Positions 34,393-46,700 are shown, numbered from the stretch's first letter. The stretch: 64,000 nt of DNA from Atherix ibis (GCA_958298945.1 OY282605.1:42448811-42512810), one strand, 5' to 3'. Numbers and translations: made by a program. Notes: generated from the sequence alone by a model not told the origin.

Positions 34393-35665
34393 GTGTTATA
34401 AAAATAATGAGACTGGTTTTTTTTTCTTCTATTGATACGTTAATATAAGGTGTAGTAAAAAGAAATCCATTATTTTTGCATTAAATTGAAGGTTTTATTT
34501 AGCATAGATAGAATGATACGATGTAGGTTAAATATATACCGTTTTGTTCGATAACTTGTTGCCATTTTGGAGGTAATTTTATAATGCCTCTCTCATAGAA
34601 ACCCTCGTCCCTATTGGCGAAAAACTGGGACTGTCGATTTTCACAATCTTCTCTTGAGGCGAATTTTTCACCTGCAAAATCATTCGTTATAGACAGGAAG
34701 AGGTGGTAATCACTTGGTGCCAGGTCCGGACTATAAGGTGGATGCATAAGAACATCCCAACAAAGGTCCCGGAATTTCTGGTGAGTCACTATCGATGTAT
34801 GCGGCCTGGCGTTGTCATGATGGAACACAATTCATCTCCTATTGGCCAAAGCTGGCCGCTTCTGGGCGATTGCTTCTTTCAGACGGTCCAATTGTTGATA
34901 GTATAGGTCCGAATTAAGAGTTCGGCCGTAGGGGAGCAGCTCATAGTAGATGATTTCCTGCCAGTCCCACCAAGCACACAGCAAACCCTTCGTGGCTGTC
35001 AATCCTGGCTTGACCACCGTTTGCGCCGGGTGACCGCGATTTGAAGACGACCGTTGTCGCTGAACGTTGTCGTAAGTGACCCATTTTTCATCACCAGTAA
35101 CCATCCGCTTCAGAAATGGATCGATATTGTTGCCATTCAGCAGCGATTCGCAGATGGAAATTCGGTCCATGAGGTTTTTTTGCGATAACTCGTGTGGCAC
35201 CCATACATCGAGCTTCTTTTTGTACCCAGCCTTATTTAAGTAGTTCCAAACGGTTTTTTGTATAATTTTTAGCTCCTGGGCAATCGAAACAGTGCTTACG
35301 TGACAGTCGGACTCGACGATTTCCATTATTTTATCGACATTTTCGACAATTGGCCTTCCAGAGCGTGGTGCATCTTTGACATCAAAATTACCGGAACGGA
35401 AGCGACGAAACCAAATTTGCTTATGATTGGCTGTTACAGTATTAGGACCATAAACACTATTCCCATTTTCAGCTGCGTGGCTTGCGTTTTCGCCTTTATT
35501 GAAGAAAAACTGTAAAATTTGGCGTATTTTCTCTTTGTTGGTGTCCATCTTTGAGGCGTGCTAAAAAAATACTGAGTCAAGTAATCACAACACTGTATCA
35601 AACGCTTTTTTAGTACAAAATTTTATCTTTCTAACGCCATCTAGCCCGATCGCACTTTTATAACG
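34393..35665 (-). mobile_element. DD34D mariner of a further lineage
   Basis: The ends are partly matched: left gtgttataaaaataatgaga (from 34393), right (minus reading from about 35665) ccgttataaaagtgcgatcg, sharing GTTATAAAA. Boundaries are therefore approximate. It encloses a nearly open minus-strand transposase. By sequence style it differs from the irritans, mauritiana and mellifera-like copies here; I do not assign a subfamily. Confidence 0.75.
34499..35548 (-). pseudogene. Mariner transposase with a single TGA stop
   Basis: One continuous reading frame of about 349 codons from ATG at 35548 to TAA at 34499-34501, broken by only one stop, TGA at 34832-34834, just before the second catalytic block. 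Features: 'EKIRQILQFFFNKGENA' N-terminus, 'IWFRRFRSGNFDVKDA', linker 'VWVPHELSQK', first Asp in 'VTGDEKW' (about residue 153), 'CAWWDW', 'YYELLPYGRTLNSD', second Asp in 'FHHDNARPH' (about 245), third in 'APSDYHLF' (about 280), giving D34D, and a normal-looking C-terminus 'KLPPKWQQVIEQNG'. Relatives usually have Gly at the stop position, so GGA to TGA is the likely change. Full length otherwise. Confidence 0.9.
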
Positions 35666-35888
35666 GGAGATACAGACTCCTAAAGCCATCTATTGGCAAA
35701 ATATGGACTACTTATATAATATTATACCACTTCAAAGAAGTACTCTTGGGAAGCTTTATATATCGGTGGCAGAGGAGTTATTTTTACTGTTCGTAGAAGT
35801 GCTCAAAGGGCTATACTCATTTCAATATTATTGACTCTAACAAGAAGGTTATCTGATTAATAAAGAGGGAGGGGGGTGGTAATAGTTG

Positions 35889-36274
35889 ACAGTAAGTCGT
35901 TGATAGAGATGGTGTTTAAGTGGTCTTCAATGAGCGATCTGACGCACAAAATACTTTTGACAATCCTTTAAAGGACTACTCATCAGATTACATTTTAACC
36001 TTAAAAGTCACGTTTTTACTGAACGAGCCTGAAACTTACACTGTACCTCTACAAAGAGAAGTGCGCATTGTTACCAATTCACAGTAAGTCGTTGATAGAG
36101 ATGGTGTTTAAGTGGTCTTCAATGAGCAATCTGACGCACAAAATACTTTTGACAATCCTTTAAAGGACTACTCACCCCTTCTACATTTTAACCTTAAAAG
36201 GCACGTTTTTACTGAACGAGCCTGAAACTTACACTGTACCTCTAGAAAGATAAGTGCGCATTGTTGCCAATTCA
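35889..36274. repeat. 192-bp tandem duplication
   Basis: Two adjacent copies, 35889-36080 and 36081-about 36274, each starting acagtaagtcgttgataga and ending near 'gtgcgcattgtt(a/g)ccaattca'. They differ at only a handful of sites, so the duplication is recent or maintained. No coding frame, and no similarity to anything else in the window. Confidence 0.92.
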
Positions 36275-36779
36275 TTCACAGATTTTCCTTGTTTTTCTAC
36301 AAGTGCCTGAATATTTAAGTTGACGCATTTGTTCTTAATTTTCATACACCATTTTAAAAATATGAATTTACTAAATATACAGTTGAGCTATTGGCAAGAA
36401 TAAATTTTTATAATAAGCTTCTGCATACCAAAGTTAGACTGAGCAGGGTTAAAATGCAGTTATAGTTGCATAAAAATACACTTTTTGTGCAGGAACCTCA
36501 TAGTATTTATTCGAATTTAAGGTTTTCGCCGAATAAAGTTAATTTCGGACATTAAACGAACCTAACAAAATCAATTCTTTTACTAATCTGGGTATAATAA
36601 GATGGCTCAGCCTAAGTCGCATATTCTAAAATTAGCCTAATGAAGGCACAGTGAAAAAACATTGAAGTTTGTTAGCTAAAGAACTCATTTGGCCAACTCG
36701 TTAGGTAGCCTAAAATTAGGCTATTCTTAAATGAATATAATAAATGTGAAATATAAAATTCAGTTATTTTGTTTAGTTT
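36275..36779. other. Spacer, no gene seen
   Basis: AT-rich, with no coding or repeat signal recognised. Confidence 0.5.
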
Positions 36780-37260
36780 GATCTTCAGGTCTAGTCCCTG
36801 GAAAAAAATATTCAAAAATAAATAGACTAGAGTAGTGAGAATTTATCAAATTTGAGTTGTAGGCCATTAGAAGGACACAAACTAAAATATTATAATATAT
36901 TTAAGTCATCCTGAATATAAGCTATGCCATTTCTATATCTGATACAGGATAAAATTTTCTTATTGTCAGCATGAAAATGAATTTTACAGTAATTAATTGG
37001 CTGAACAATGCCATCAACGGCAATAATGAAAAGCAACGGATAAAGATGACTACCTTGCGGCACACCGGATAAAATTTTCATATCCATAGAAAAAAAATAT
37101 TTTTCTGAGTCAGATAGGACTTAATCCAATTAGGAATCAATAGAGTAATTCTAATTTATTAAAATATATGAAAATATTAAATTTAAGAAATTTATCAAAG
37201 GTTTTACTAAAGTTAAAATTTTTACTTAAACCATTTTAGTCTGTCTGAATTTATTGGCAA
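36780..37260 (-). pseudogene. Non-LTR reverse transcriptase relic (second type)
   Basis: Frame 36890-37087 carries motif B 'SGVPQGSHLYPLLFI' and a decayed motif C 'HFHADNKKI', followed by 'IQDDLNIL' and, past stops, 'NGLQLKFDK'. Upstream, pieces such as 'KYFFSMDMKI' fit the region before motif B. The catalytic second Asp is changed to Asn (ADN for ADD). The wording differs from the jockey-like and R1-like elements here, so it is a third LINE lineage; clade unassigned. Confidence 0.72.
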
Positions 37261-37485
37261 CAAGCCTAGTTAGTATATTAGATATTTCGCTTTCTAATTA
37301 TTTTCTATTTTTGGTGATCTAAAATTATCTTAGAATAAAAGGCAGATTTTTTTGAAAATGAGCAACAGTTAAAAATTTTTGTAGCCATTACCTTTTTACC
37401 ATATCTAATGCATGAAATTTACTCTAAGTTTAATTGCCTTAAGATAAGAACTCTTGTAGCCATTATCTTTTTAAGCGTCTATGTA

Positions 37486-38588
37486 CGAGGGTCGTTCAAT
37501 AAGTCCTTAGAAAAAGATAGAAAAAACTGTTTTTAAAAAAAAAACATAATCTCCTTTTAGCTCTATACACTTTTCTTAACGTTTTTCCACAATTTTTATC
37601 ACGTCCAAAAAATAGGATTTTGGAAGTTATGCAAAATACTCATCCGTTTGAGCAATGACGTCCTCGTTGGAAGTGAACCGTCGTCCGCCAAGCCATTTCT
37701 TTAGATTGGGGAAAAGAAAATAGTCACTCGGGGCCAAATCTGGTGAATAAGCGGGATGCTGCAACAATTCCATTCTCAATTCCACAATTTTGGCCATGGA
37801 AACAGCGCAGGTGTGCACACGCGCATTATCCTGATGCAAGAGGATTTTTTTCTTCATCGGATGGGGGTGTTTCTCTTTGATTTCCTCGCTCAACCGTTGC
37901 AATAACGACGGATGCGGGTGTTTCTGGAGTGTAGTAGTGTATCCAGGCTTCGTCCACAGTGACATATCGGCGAAGGAATTCGGCAGGATTGCGATGAAAG
38001 AGTGCCAACATAGCCTCAGAGTCCACTGCACGATTGCTCTTATTCTCCTCTGAGAGCAAACGCGACACCCATAGTGCCGAAATTTTTTTCGCAGACAATT
38101 TTCATGCAAAATTGAAGCGACTGTTCCTTATGATATGCCCGTGGCCTCAACTAATTCGCGCACTTTAATTCGCCGATCATTCAAAATCAGATCGCGGATT
38201 TTGTCAATGATTTCAGAAGTAGACACCTCAACTGGGCGTCCTGAACGATGTTCATCTTTTGCGGATGAACGGCCACGTTTAAATTCATTCACCCAATTGT
38301 AAACCGTCGCAAACACAGGTGCAGATGTGCCATGAACTGCTTCCAACTCGGCTTTGATTTCTTTCGGGCTTAAGCCTTTTAAATGGAGATGTTTGATGAC
38401 AGCCCTAAAATCGCTTTTTTCCATTGTTATGCACAAATAAATGTCGTTAACTTTAATCGACGATAGAAATTGACCTACGCTATGGATCGAGCTGAAATTT
38501 TCGATTATGCTACTCACAAAAAAAAATCTTTACCGACACTACGAGGGCAATTTCTTGTATTTTCTAAGGACTTATTGAACGACCCTCG
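37486..38588 (-). mobile_element. Mellifera-like mariner, internally deleted, perfect ends
   Basis: Flanked by TA (37484-37485 and 38589-38590). The inverted repeats 37486-37514 and 38560-38588 match over 29 bp with no mismatch and start cgagggtcgttcaataagtc. At 1103 bp it is shorter than the roughly 1.28 kb typical of mariners because of a deletion of about 190 bp in the coding region. Intact ends mean it could still be moved by a transposase supplied in trans. Confidence 0.93.
37627..38424 (-). pseudogene. Mariner transposase, deleted in the middle
   Basis: Start ATG 38424 (MEKSDFRAVIKHLH). N-terminal part to 38128 has 'TVYNWVNEFKRGRSSAKDEHRSG' split by position and the second helix-turn-helix. 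A stop follows 'EATGIS'. Then, in another frame, 'ISALWVSRLL', first Asp in 'VTVDEAWIHYYTPET'. A deletion removes the central strands (the WDxxG region). The remaining C-terminus has 'HQDNARVHT' with the second Asp and 'APSDYFLF' with the third (D34D), then 'KWLGGRRFTSNEDVI'. Dead as an enzyme. Confidence 0.88.
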
Positions 38589-38929
38589 TATGTTTTCGAG
38601 AAGAAAAAATTAGTACAGTTCTCTAAAAAGAGGATTATTTACAGATGAACAGACAATTCATAACTTCAGGGTTCACACTTCTTACCCACATAATATGGAG
38701 CGTCGACAATGCTTGGAGTATTGTTAATTGAAAGAATTAGATTCGACTGGATTTGAAGTACTTGGTTAACCCCTAAATTTCTATTTTATACGTCCAAATG
38801 GGTTTTATTACCGTATTGTATAGAAGTACTTTTTTATCGACTGTTAGTTTTGTGCATATAAGTAAATATTGTCATTAATAAGTATGAAAAAGAATGGTTC
38901 TTAGTAAAGAGTAAAAGTAACTTGAACAC

Positions 38930-39130
38930 TTTTTTGTTCATTTACTTTTATTCTCCACTTTCTAAATAAATTTTTAAGAGAATCAATAATAGTTTTGTAA
39001 ATGGTAGGAGGTAGTATAACAGGTTTTTGTCATTAGAAGATATAATATGACTATAAATATTATATAAGATAGGACCACGAATACTATCCTGCGGAACTTA
39101 TCCAGTTTCGGCAATTAAATTTTTTATCAT
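38930..39130 (-). pseudogene. Small jockey-like LINE reverse transcriptase fragment
   Basis: Minus-strand remnants align with 9550-9770 of LINE copy A: the 'FTxCSxKVNEQKS'-like thumb region near 38945 and the 'GxxGPILYNIYS' region near 39045-39085. Heavily decayed; no ends visible. Confidence 0.55.
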
Positions 39131-42100
39131 ATCTTTGTCAATACCACATTCTATATGCAAATTAATCCCAACTATCACCACTCAATAACACCTTATATTT
39201 TTAGATTTTTCATAAGTGCTGATAGTAACATGATAATGCTTTTGCATAAATATATTATAAAATTCATAATAATAAAAATACTATAATTTACAAATCATGA
39301 TTTTTATTAAGTCAAACTACAACTGAAAAGGGTTAAAAATAAAAACAATACTGTCTTTGCTAAAGAGAACCTTTTATAATAAACATTTTTAAGCTTTAAA
39401 ATAAATATAACATAAAAAATCCATTTGTTTGTTTATCTTAGACATGCACTCGCTGGACATTGGAAATCTTAAATCGAATACGATGTCTTGTCGAAAAGTA
39501 AACAGAAATTATTACAAAAGCAATGTAACATTTGGAAAATCGTAAAAATCACGTGTGTTCGTCTTATCGACAAAGACGGTCATAAAAACAAATGGCACGT
39601 TTTTCATTTTGGTCAATTTGATATTTTATTACTACTGGACATATTCGTATATATTGTATTATATATACTCTTAAAGTCACCCATTTGTAAAATATGTCCA
39701 TTTACTATTAAAGTATCATAAACATTTCATATTGATAATCGTCTACTTACAAAATATGTTCAAATCAAAGTCAGACAAAAATAGATTTTCTTTCTGTTAT
39801 CCATACACATATGTTATATACAATAAAACTGTTTGAAAAAAATAAGAATATAATGAAAATATTTGAAGAAAAATATAACAATTTGGCAAATTTATAGAGT
39901 CTTTATTATTTTAGAAATCGTTGACATTTGGCATTTGTAAGAAAAAAAAAATCAATATTTTCCCTTTAATCTTTTACAATATTGTTTAAGATATTTTAAA
40001 ATTTTTTAAAAATAAATTCTTTATAATGCAAAATATTCATATTTAGTGAATAAAAATACTTTGTAAATAGAATTTGAAAAAATTCTAGTAACAATACAAC
40101 CCTTTTTTTAAATCTTTTTTTTTTCAAATCAATTCAAAACGTAAAAATCTCAAGGGACAACACTACCAAATTCCCAGATACATCATCAAATATTCAAGAT
40201 AAACCAGTTTATACTCTCTTATAACGATAGAGTGGAGAACCCTTAAAATTAACAATAATACAACAACAACAAAAAAACAAATGTAAAAATATTTTTAATC
40301 ACAGAAAATGCATGTCGACTGAATCCAAACACGTGACAAGCTGAAATATTTTGGTTAATTTTCACGAGTATTAACGGGTGTACAAACTGTGTAATAGGGA
40401 AAAGCCTCGTGGTTATAGTAAACACCGTCAAATAAAGTGTTTTGTGCCGCATCTTTTTGTCCATTTTGCTTATAATCCTTTCAACCCTTCACTAATAGTT
40501 ATCCGAGCACATTCACAGTTACATATACTGAACGCCCCAATTTGAAATTTACCATAAACGTACTCTCGCAGGCATTCAGTAATTTAGTATAGAGGAAATA
40601 AATCCTTTCCCCCTAACATCCTAATACACCTCTTTCAGCATGGTTCTAGTTAATTTAGATTCAGATTTTTCACAGGACTATGCCGAATTCAAACAAAAAT
40701 TACTTTTGGGGATTGCACACTAGCACTAACTGCCATTGGCACAACGAAAATGTGGACGGAAAAGAAAAACTTTCCGATTAATCCCACTTTATATTAGATT
40801 GAATTGGCTTGTATAGGACAAGTTCTATTTGGCAAATTTTTAAGGAAGAAATTTAATTGGCACGTGTGGTCGCCGCGCAATAAATTATTTGTCATACTGT
40901 AAATCCGGCCATTACGTAACCTTTTATTTAAATTTTCATATTGATTCAGTGCAGAGCAACGATAACACGAAAGGGTGTAAATACATTCACAGGAGGCTCA
41001 TTTCAGACCCTTGTAAATATTGTGACATTATTAAAGGACAATAATGGTTGAACGATTCTTTCAAATAAAATCGTCCTTCTTCCTTTATCAATTATTAGGT
41101 TTTGTTATATTTCTTTTAAATAAAAAATTTTGTTTTTTTTAATTATAGAATTTATTAGGTGAATTTATTTTAAAAACTTTCATTCTACTTGTAACTTTAT
41201 GCCGATGCCATGAAGAAAAAAATTCAATAAAAATAAGATGGTGCAATAAGACTGATAATAAGAAAAAAAAGGGTAAATTTTTATAAATAACTATACCCAT
41301 TCTATCTTAATATATTTTTTAACTTAACTTTTACTATTCTTCAAGTTTCATTTGACTTTGTTTCGTTTTATGGGCGCACTTAATTTTCAGTGCAATTTCA
41401 TTTTGAAATAAGATAAAGCTCACCAAAAGAAAGAAAAATACTGAATCCTTTTCTTTTAAGTTGGCTTTTTATTAGGACGATGCCAAAAAAAAAAAATAAA
41501 CACTCTTCTTAAGATAAATTCTGCAATGTTTGCTCTACAAGAAATTCAACGCATTATTTTATTTTCAGAACGAATCCCAACGATTCATAAAGTTGAAAAT
41601 GCTTTCGAAACAAAGAAATTTATCTCATCATCAGCACCGTGAAATTCATGAAAGTACAAGTACTTTCCCCAACAATATTGTTTTTTCATTAGCCTTCAAA
41701 AATCCCCCTTAAAAAAAAAATCATTTTCCTCTTTTACAAAAGCGTGGGTAAGCCATATTTATAAGACAACGCATTATCATTAAATCGGCAACAAAATCTT
41801 ATGATAACTCGACGATTGACATCGTCTTTTGTATTTACGTGTTGGATTTGAAATTTATGTATCTCGTTTTGAATTCTTAAGTCTTTTAGGATGCAGAAAA
41901 AAATCTAAAACATTTGCAAGAAAATATAAAATAAATACTATACAAAAATCCAAAAGGATATTTATTAATATTTCAGTAGAATTTTCTTTTATAAATTGAT
42001 AAGGCCAACATAACAAGTGTGCATAAAATCATAAATTCATATTTGTTAACGGTTGTTTTGCAGAAAAAAAAAACTATTATTAAAAATTTATTAACTCTAA

Positions 42101-42379
42101 AATATATTGTTTTAAATTTATTCATATTAAATGGAAAATAATTTAATTTTATTATTAGAGGTATTTTAAAAATTGAACATTTAAATATTATCAAATAAAA
42201 AAAATTGCCTACAATTAACGTGTACAAATATGAAGATAAAAATAATAAGAATCTAGCTTCTGAATATTTTCTTAAAGATTTAACATATTAAGTTATCTAT
42301 TTAGTAGTTTGAAAAGAATAGTCTTATCATTTGATAGATACTAAACAAATATACTTATTTACACTTAAGATTGATATTA
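39131..42379. other. AT-rich spacer, no gene seen
   Basis: Frames such as 39488-39721, 40249-40464 and 41530-41712 have no recognisable motifs. The part at 40490-41000 is less AT-rich, but I find nothing coding in it. Confidence 0.5.
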
Positions 42380-42381
42380 TA

Positions 42382-43288
42382 CGAGGTCCGTTCAAAAAGT
42401 ATCACGAATTTTGAATTTAGGCGGGTTAAGTATATTCGATTTTCGATATTTTGTGGTCTTATGTTGGTAATAATATCCCTCAATTATGCCGATAAGTTCG
42501 GCCATTTTGAACGTTCACTTAATTTTTGACAGCTGCTTTGCTTGCACGTGTTTTGGCTCATCTTTGATTTTTGCCATTTTCGACCAAAAACAGCATCGCA
42601 TTAACATTGCTAAGGAGCTATTGGACTCTATTCGCGACGAACCAAATTTTCTCCAGAGGATCATAACTGATGACGAATCATGGGTTTATGGTTATAACGT
42701 GGAAACCAAAGCTCAATCATCCCAAAGAATGCTGCCGCACGAGCAAAGACCGAAAAAATCGCGCCAAGTTCGGTCGAATGTGAAGGATTTGCTTACAGTT
42801 TTCTTAGATTGCAGGGTCGTGGTGCATCATGAGTTCTTGCCACAGGGTAGAACATTCAATAAGGAATATTACCTGCAAGTTGCGCGAGGCAATTCGCTAG
42901 AAACGCCCGGAATTGTGCAAATACAAAAATTGTTTTTTTCGTTGCTTGTGCACGAATTTTTGGCCAAAAAAAACACACTAATAATGCCGCAGCCACCGTA
43001 TTCTCCAAATCTGGCCCCCTGTGACTTTTTCTTGTTCCGGAAACTGAAGAGGACCATGAAAAGACGACGCTACACTACGATTGAGGAGATAAAGACGCCA
43101 TCGAAGGTTGAGCTAAACAAGATCTCAAAAAATGACTTTTTGAAGTGCTTCGAGGATTGGAAAAACGTTGGCACAAGTGTATAATATCTGGTGGGGATAA
43201 CTTTGGAGGGGACAAAATAGATATTCATGAGTAAATAAATAATTTTTGAAAAAACACAAAATTCGTGATACTTTTTGAGCAGACCTCG
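42382..43288 (+). mobile_element. Deleted mariner with matching ends (third end type)
   Basis: TA at 42380-42381 and 43289-43290. Inverted repeats 42382-42413 and 43257-43288 match over 32 bp with two mismatches, starting cgaggtccgttcaaaaagta. At 907 bp it is about 400 bp shorter than an autonomous mariner. The internal deletions remove DNA-binding and catalytic sequence. Confidence 0.92.
42486..43184 (+). pseudogene. Mariner transposase with large deletions
   Basis: A 232-codon open frame, but only partly homologous. From about residue 38 it reads 'QHRINIAKELLDSI', then first Asp in 'IITDDESWVYGY', 'RPKKSRQVRSNVK', 'FLPQGRTFNKEYYLQV', and the C-terminal 'PPYSPNLAPCDFFLF' with the third Asp. 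The N-terminal DNA-binding domain is largely missing and the block with the second Asp (HDNAPAH in relatives) has been lost just before 'LVHEFLAKK'. The open frame is therefore misleading: it cannot be an active transposase. Resembles the widespread mariner family whose human-annotated relative is FLJ37770. Confidence 0.85.
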
Positions 43289-43329
43289 TATGCCATAGCC
43301 GTCCTCCACTCTTGACGAGGAAATTATTT

Positions 43330-43705
43330 CGTTACCAATTAAGCTCATTTATCGATTGTCGGATGCATTAATGAGCAAAATTGTTGTATGTGAGGCTTTG
43401 AAAAACCACAAATATTTGTGAAGAAGCCATTATATCCGTAAAAAGTAACTGGTTGCTTTTTGAATTATGATCGTGTGACAAGTATTTTTTGTTACTATTA
43501 TCTCAAAGATTTTTATCTGAACTTCATGCGGTTCTAAGTAAATAGCACCACAAGCCACATTATACTACAAATTTTGACTTTATTCCACGAAAAGTTTCCA
43601 GAACGCATATTTTCAAGAGTTGATGATGTTGATTAGCTTCCAAAATCATGTAATTTGATGCAGTTTTTATAAAACTAATCAAAATATCGTATTTATGCAG
43701 ACATT
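43330..43705 (+). pseudogene. DD41D transposase relic
   Basis: Three pieces in order: 'INEQNCCM.GFEKPQIFV' with 'KKPLYP.KVT' (about 43370-43455), corresponding to the region after the first Asp; then a poorly readable stretch; then 'EKFPERIFSRVDDVD.LPKSCNLM' (about 43588-43660), corresponding to the block between the second and third Asp. Stops throughout; no ends. Confidence 0.62.
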
Positions 43706-46700
43706 CTTGAAACTTTGTAGAATAATAATATCTTTAAAAACTAATATATATCAAGTAATTGCCGAATTATAGCTTAAAATGAGCAAAAAAATATCAAAAA
43801 GTACCTTAATAATTATGACCCCATTTAAAATATATGTCATACTTTTAAGAGGGCTGAATTTGCTCAGCCCTAAATTTATTTTATAAGTAGAAGACTTTAA
43901 ATAAAGGCCATTTACCAATAAACTAACCATATTCTAGCAGTGGTCACAGACCTCTCACATGACGCTAGCACTAAAACTAAAGTCAACATCCTAGGTTGTT
44001 TATACTCGTAGTTTACAAATCTTAGGTTCAGTGATCTTTATCGTATGAACCAGTCTATTGAGCTACATTTGTTAATTTTTTTTGAAACATTTGATCTGTG
44101 AAGTTATTAATCCATTATAGAGGACTGTAGCTACAACCAAAGCGGGAGTCATTCAGCCCTTACTTCAGATCAGAAAATTTTATACGGAAATGTCTCACTG
44201 GTTTCCCGCAAGGGGGTTACTTCTGAGTGAACAATCAAACTAGAAGTACCTTCTGGTATTGGCGTACTCGTATTTCGAAGTCTGCCCATCAGTGCCTGAA
44301 ATTTACAAGGTTCCATACTGTAGTTCTTTAAGTGGGAGGACCCACCATGTTCTTTTAAGAACCAAAAAGTGGTACCTTTGGAGTTAGGTTCCCCATTGTG
44401 GTGTGACACCAAGATGCTTTTGGCTGAAACTTGTTTTTACGGGTACAGTTGTAGGACTGGTGGTGAGAGATATCAGTTATCCTGGATGCTAGTAGAGGTT
44501 TAGGTAGTCCTTGCTACCAACAGTTGGGGTTAATAGCTTGTAACTGATTACTGACTATTAGCAATGGTTATACATGTAGTGGATATTGCTGGTTAAAAGT
44601 CAGGACCAGATAAAAATAGAAGAAGTAGTGCATTGAAGGCGAGGTGGGCGTCCTATGAATGACACCGCTCGCTGTTTATGTTTTTTCGGATGGATTATTT
44701 GATTGCTTCATGCATAGAACAGGAAGGCAGGTTTTGGATAAAGCAGAAAATGGTAGAATAAAATAAAAAATAAGAATGAGTGGGCAGTGTGATGGTGGGC
44801 TATGTAAAAGTAGATTTGTGGCAATCTTTCATAGGGCGGAAACGTACCTGACTCTTCGATTGCATAAAAAAGACGAGAAACAGTGGATCTAGTCAGCTGC
44901 ACTGGTAAAATTCTAAACAGGAACAGGTCTGTGTGCGCTGACTGGATATATCCCGATTTCTATGATCATAGGCGATCCATGGTATTATGTCTAATTATCA
45001 GTAAAAACTGATGTGTTAAAAAACAGAATAATTCTGTGTTACTGGCACCCCGCATACGCATGCTTCTGGAATGGGCCTATTCTGTTGAAAGGACCTATTC
45101 CGTTGAAAGGGCCTATTCCGTTGAAAGGGCCTGTTCCGTTGAAAGAGAGGAGGGAGGGCTTGAACCCGATTTTGAATTTAAAAATAGATTACTGTTAATT
45201 CGAAACGATCATTCGTTTGAGTTTTCTGCGATCATTGCTAGGCTTTTATGTCACATGCACCACATCCTGCATTGAGAGTGATTGAGAATTGCATTTACAA
45301 AATTATATTATTATGTGGATAATTTGTGGTCCTTGCTAGCTACTGGCCATCATTGTGATGATAAGCTGGTGTATGCCTAAGATCTCTTCGCAGGGACTTT
45401 TAAAACAAAAAGTGCTACCACAGGGATAGGTGATTGGTCACATCGTGTCCCATCAAGATGAGGTGCCTTATTCCTGAAAAGTGTTAGCTGTAATTAATAC
45501 CCACATCGCGAGCACAGTATTCGGACAGGAAACCAGCAAATCCCTGAACTAATTTTTTACTATTATTTAAAATTGTTAAGATACTTGATTAGAAAAAAAT
45601 AAATTCCATTAAATTCATACGGTAATAACGATTTTACAATATTTTTTCCTAATCAAAAAAAAATACACCTTACAACTGACTTTATTCGTTTTTGATATCT
45701 GTTAAGTATAAACCAGCTACTCATGACATTTTCCTAACTGCAAACATTTTTCTTTTATTAACACCTTATGAGAAATAAATAAACATATGTTGAACAAAAT
45801 TTGAATACGGAAATATGAAAGTATATAATAGTAGCTGAATCCTTTTCTGAAAATATTTTATATTCGAAAAGATTGCACGAACGTGAACTGACAATAAATT
45901 CAATAATTTCGATTGTTTATTCTAATTTATTCGATTCACATACACGAATCTCTAATTTGGAATTTTAGGTAAACACTCTAGCATAACCCACGAATAACCA
46001 AAGCTGTCGATGATGACTATAGAACATCTTAATATAAATCATTTCTAATACATATGCGTATGTATATGTAGTTTGGTAAGGTGGTTTTTTTATTTTGTTT
46101 ATAGTAAAAATATATTAGGTGGATAGGTCTCTTTTCGTTTCCAAGTATTTCGACATTTGAGAAATATTTGCAAATTCTAATTCAATGCTTGGGTACTGTC
46201 ATATGGGGAATAAGTCATTCGTTTTTATACTGAGTTATACCTCAGAGAATATAACAGGCTGAATACAAATATGAAAGCTCTTCTCGAACGTTTCTTACTA
46301 GCCGAAAAATTGATAAAAATTTTATTTCATTGAAATTCAAACTGAAAGATGCACAGGAGAGCGTTACACATCCCAAAACGCACTTGTCTATATATATGTG
46401 AATAAATAATATGCAAATTGAAATGGGTTTTACAATTTGTCGACATGTTTTTTAAATGTTTATAGAAAATTCACATTGGATTATTACTTAAAATATATAA
46501 ACGTAGGCGAAGGGACTCCACCATATTCAACTGAATATGGGGTATGGGTTAAGGCATTTTATCTTTTCTAATATAAAATGCGAAGTGCGAAATACCTTCT
46601 ATTGTAACTCTCCGGATGCTCTGCGAACAAAACAGACAAGTTGACGTGTTTTATCACATTATTGGTTGTTTTTTCAATATTTTTTCAATTCACATTGCCA

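Noticed and set aside
42486..43184. A 232-codon frame that could be reported as a host gene
   Set aside because: Its readable part is mariner transposase and it lies between 32-bp inverted repeats with TA duplications.
45405..45480. Resemblance of 'ctaccacaggga' to a large-subunit rRNA segment
   Set aside because: The match is only about a dozen bases and the flanks do not follow rRNA sequence.
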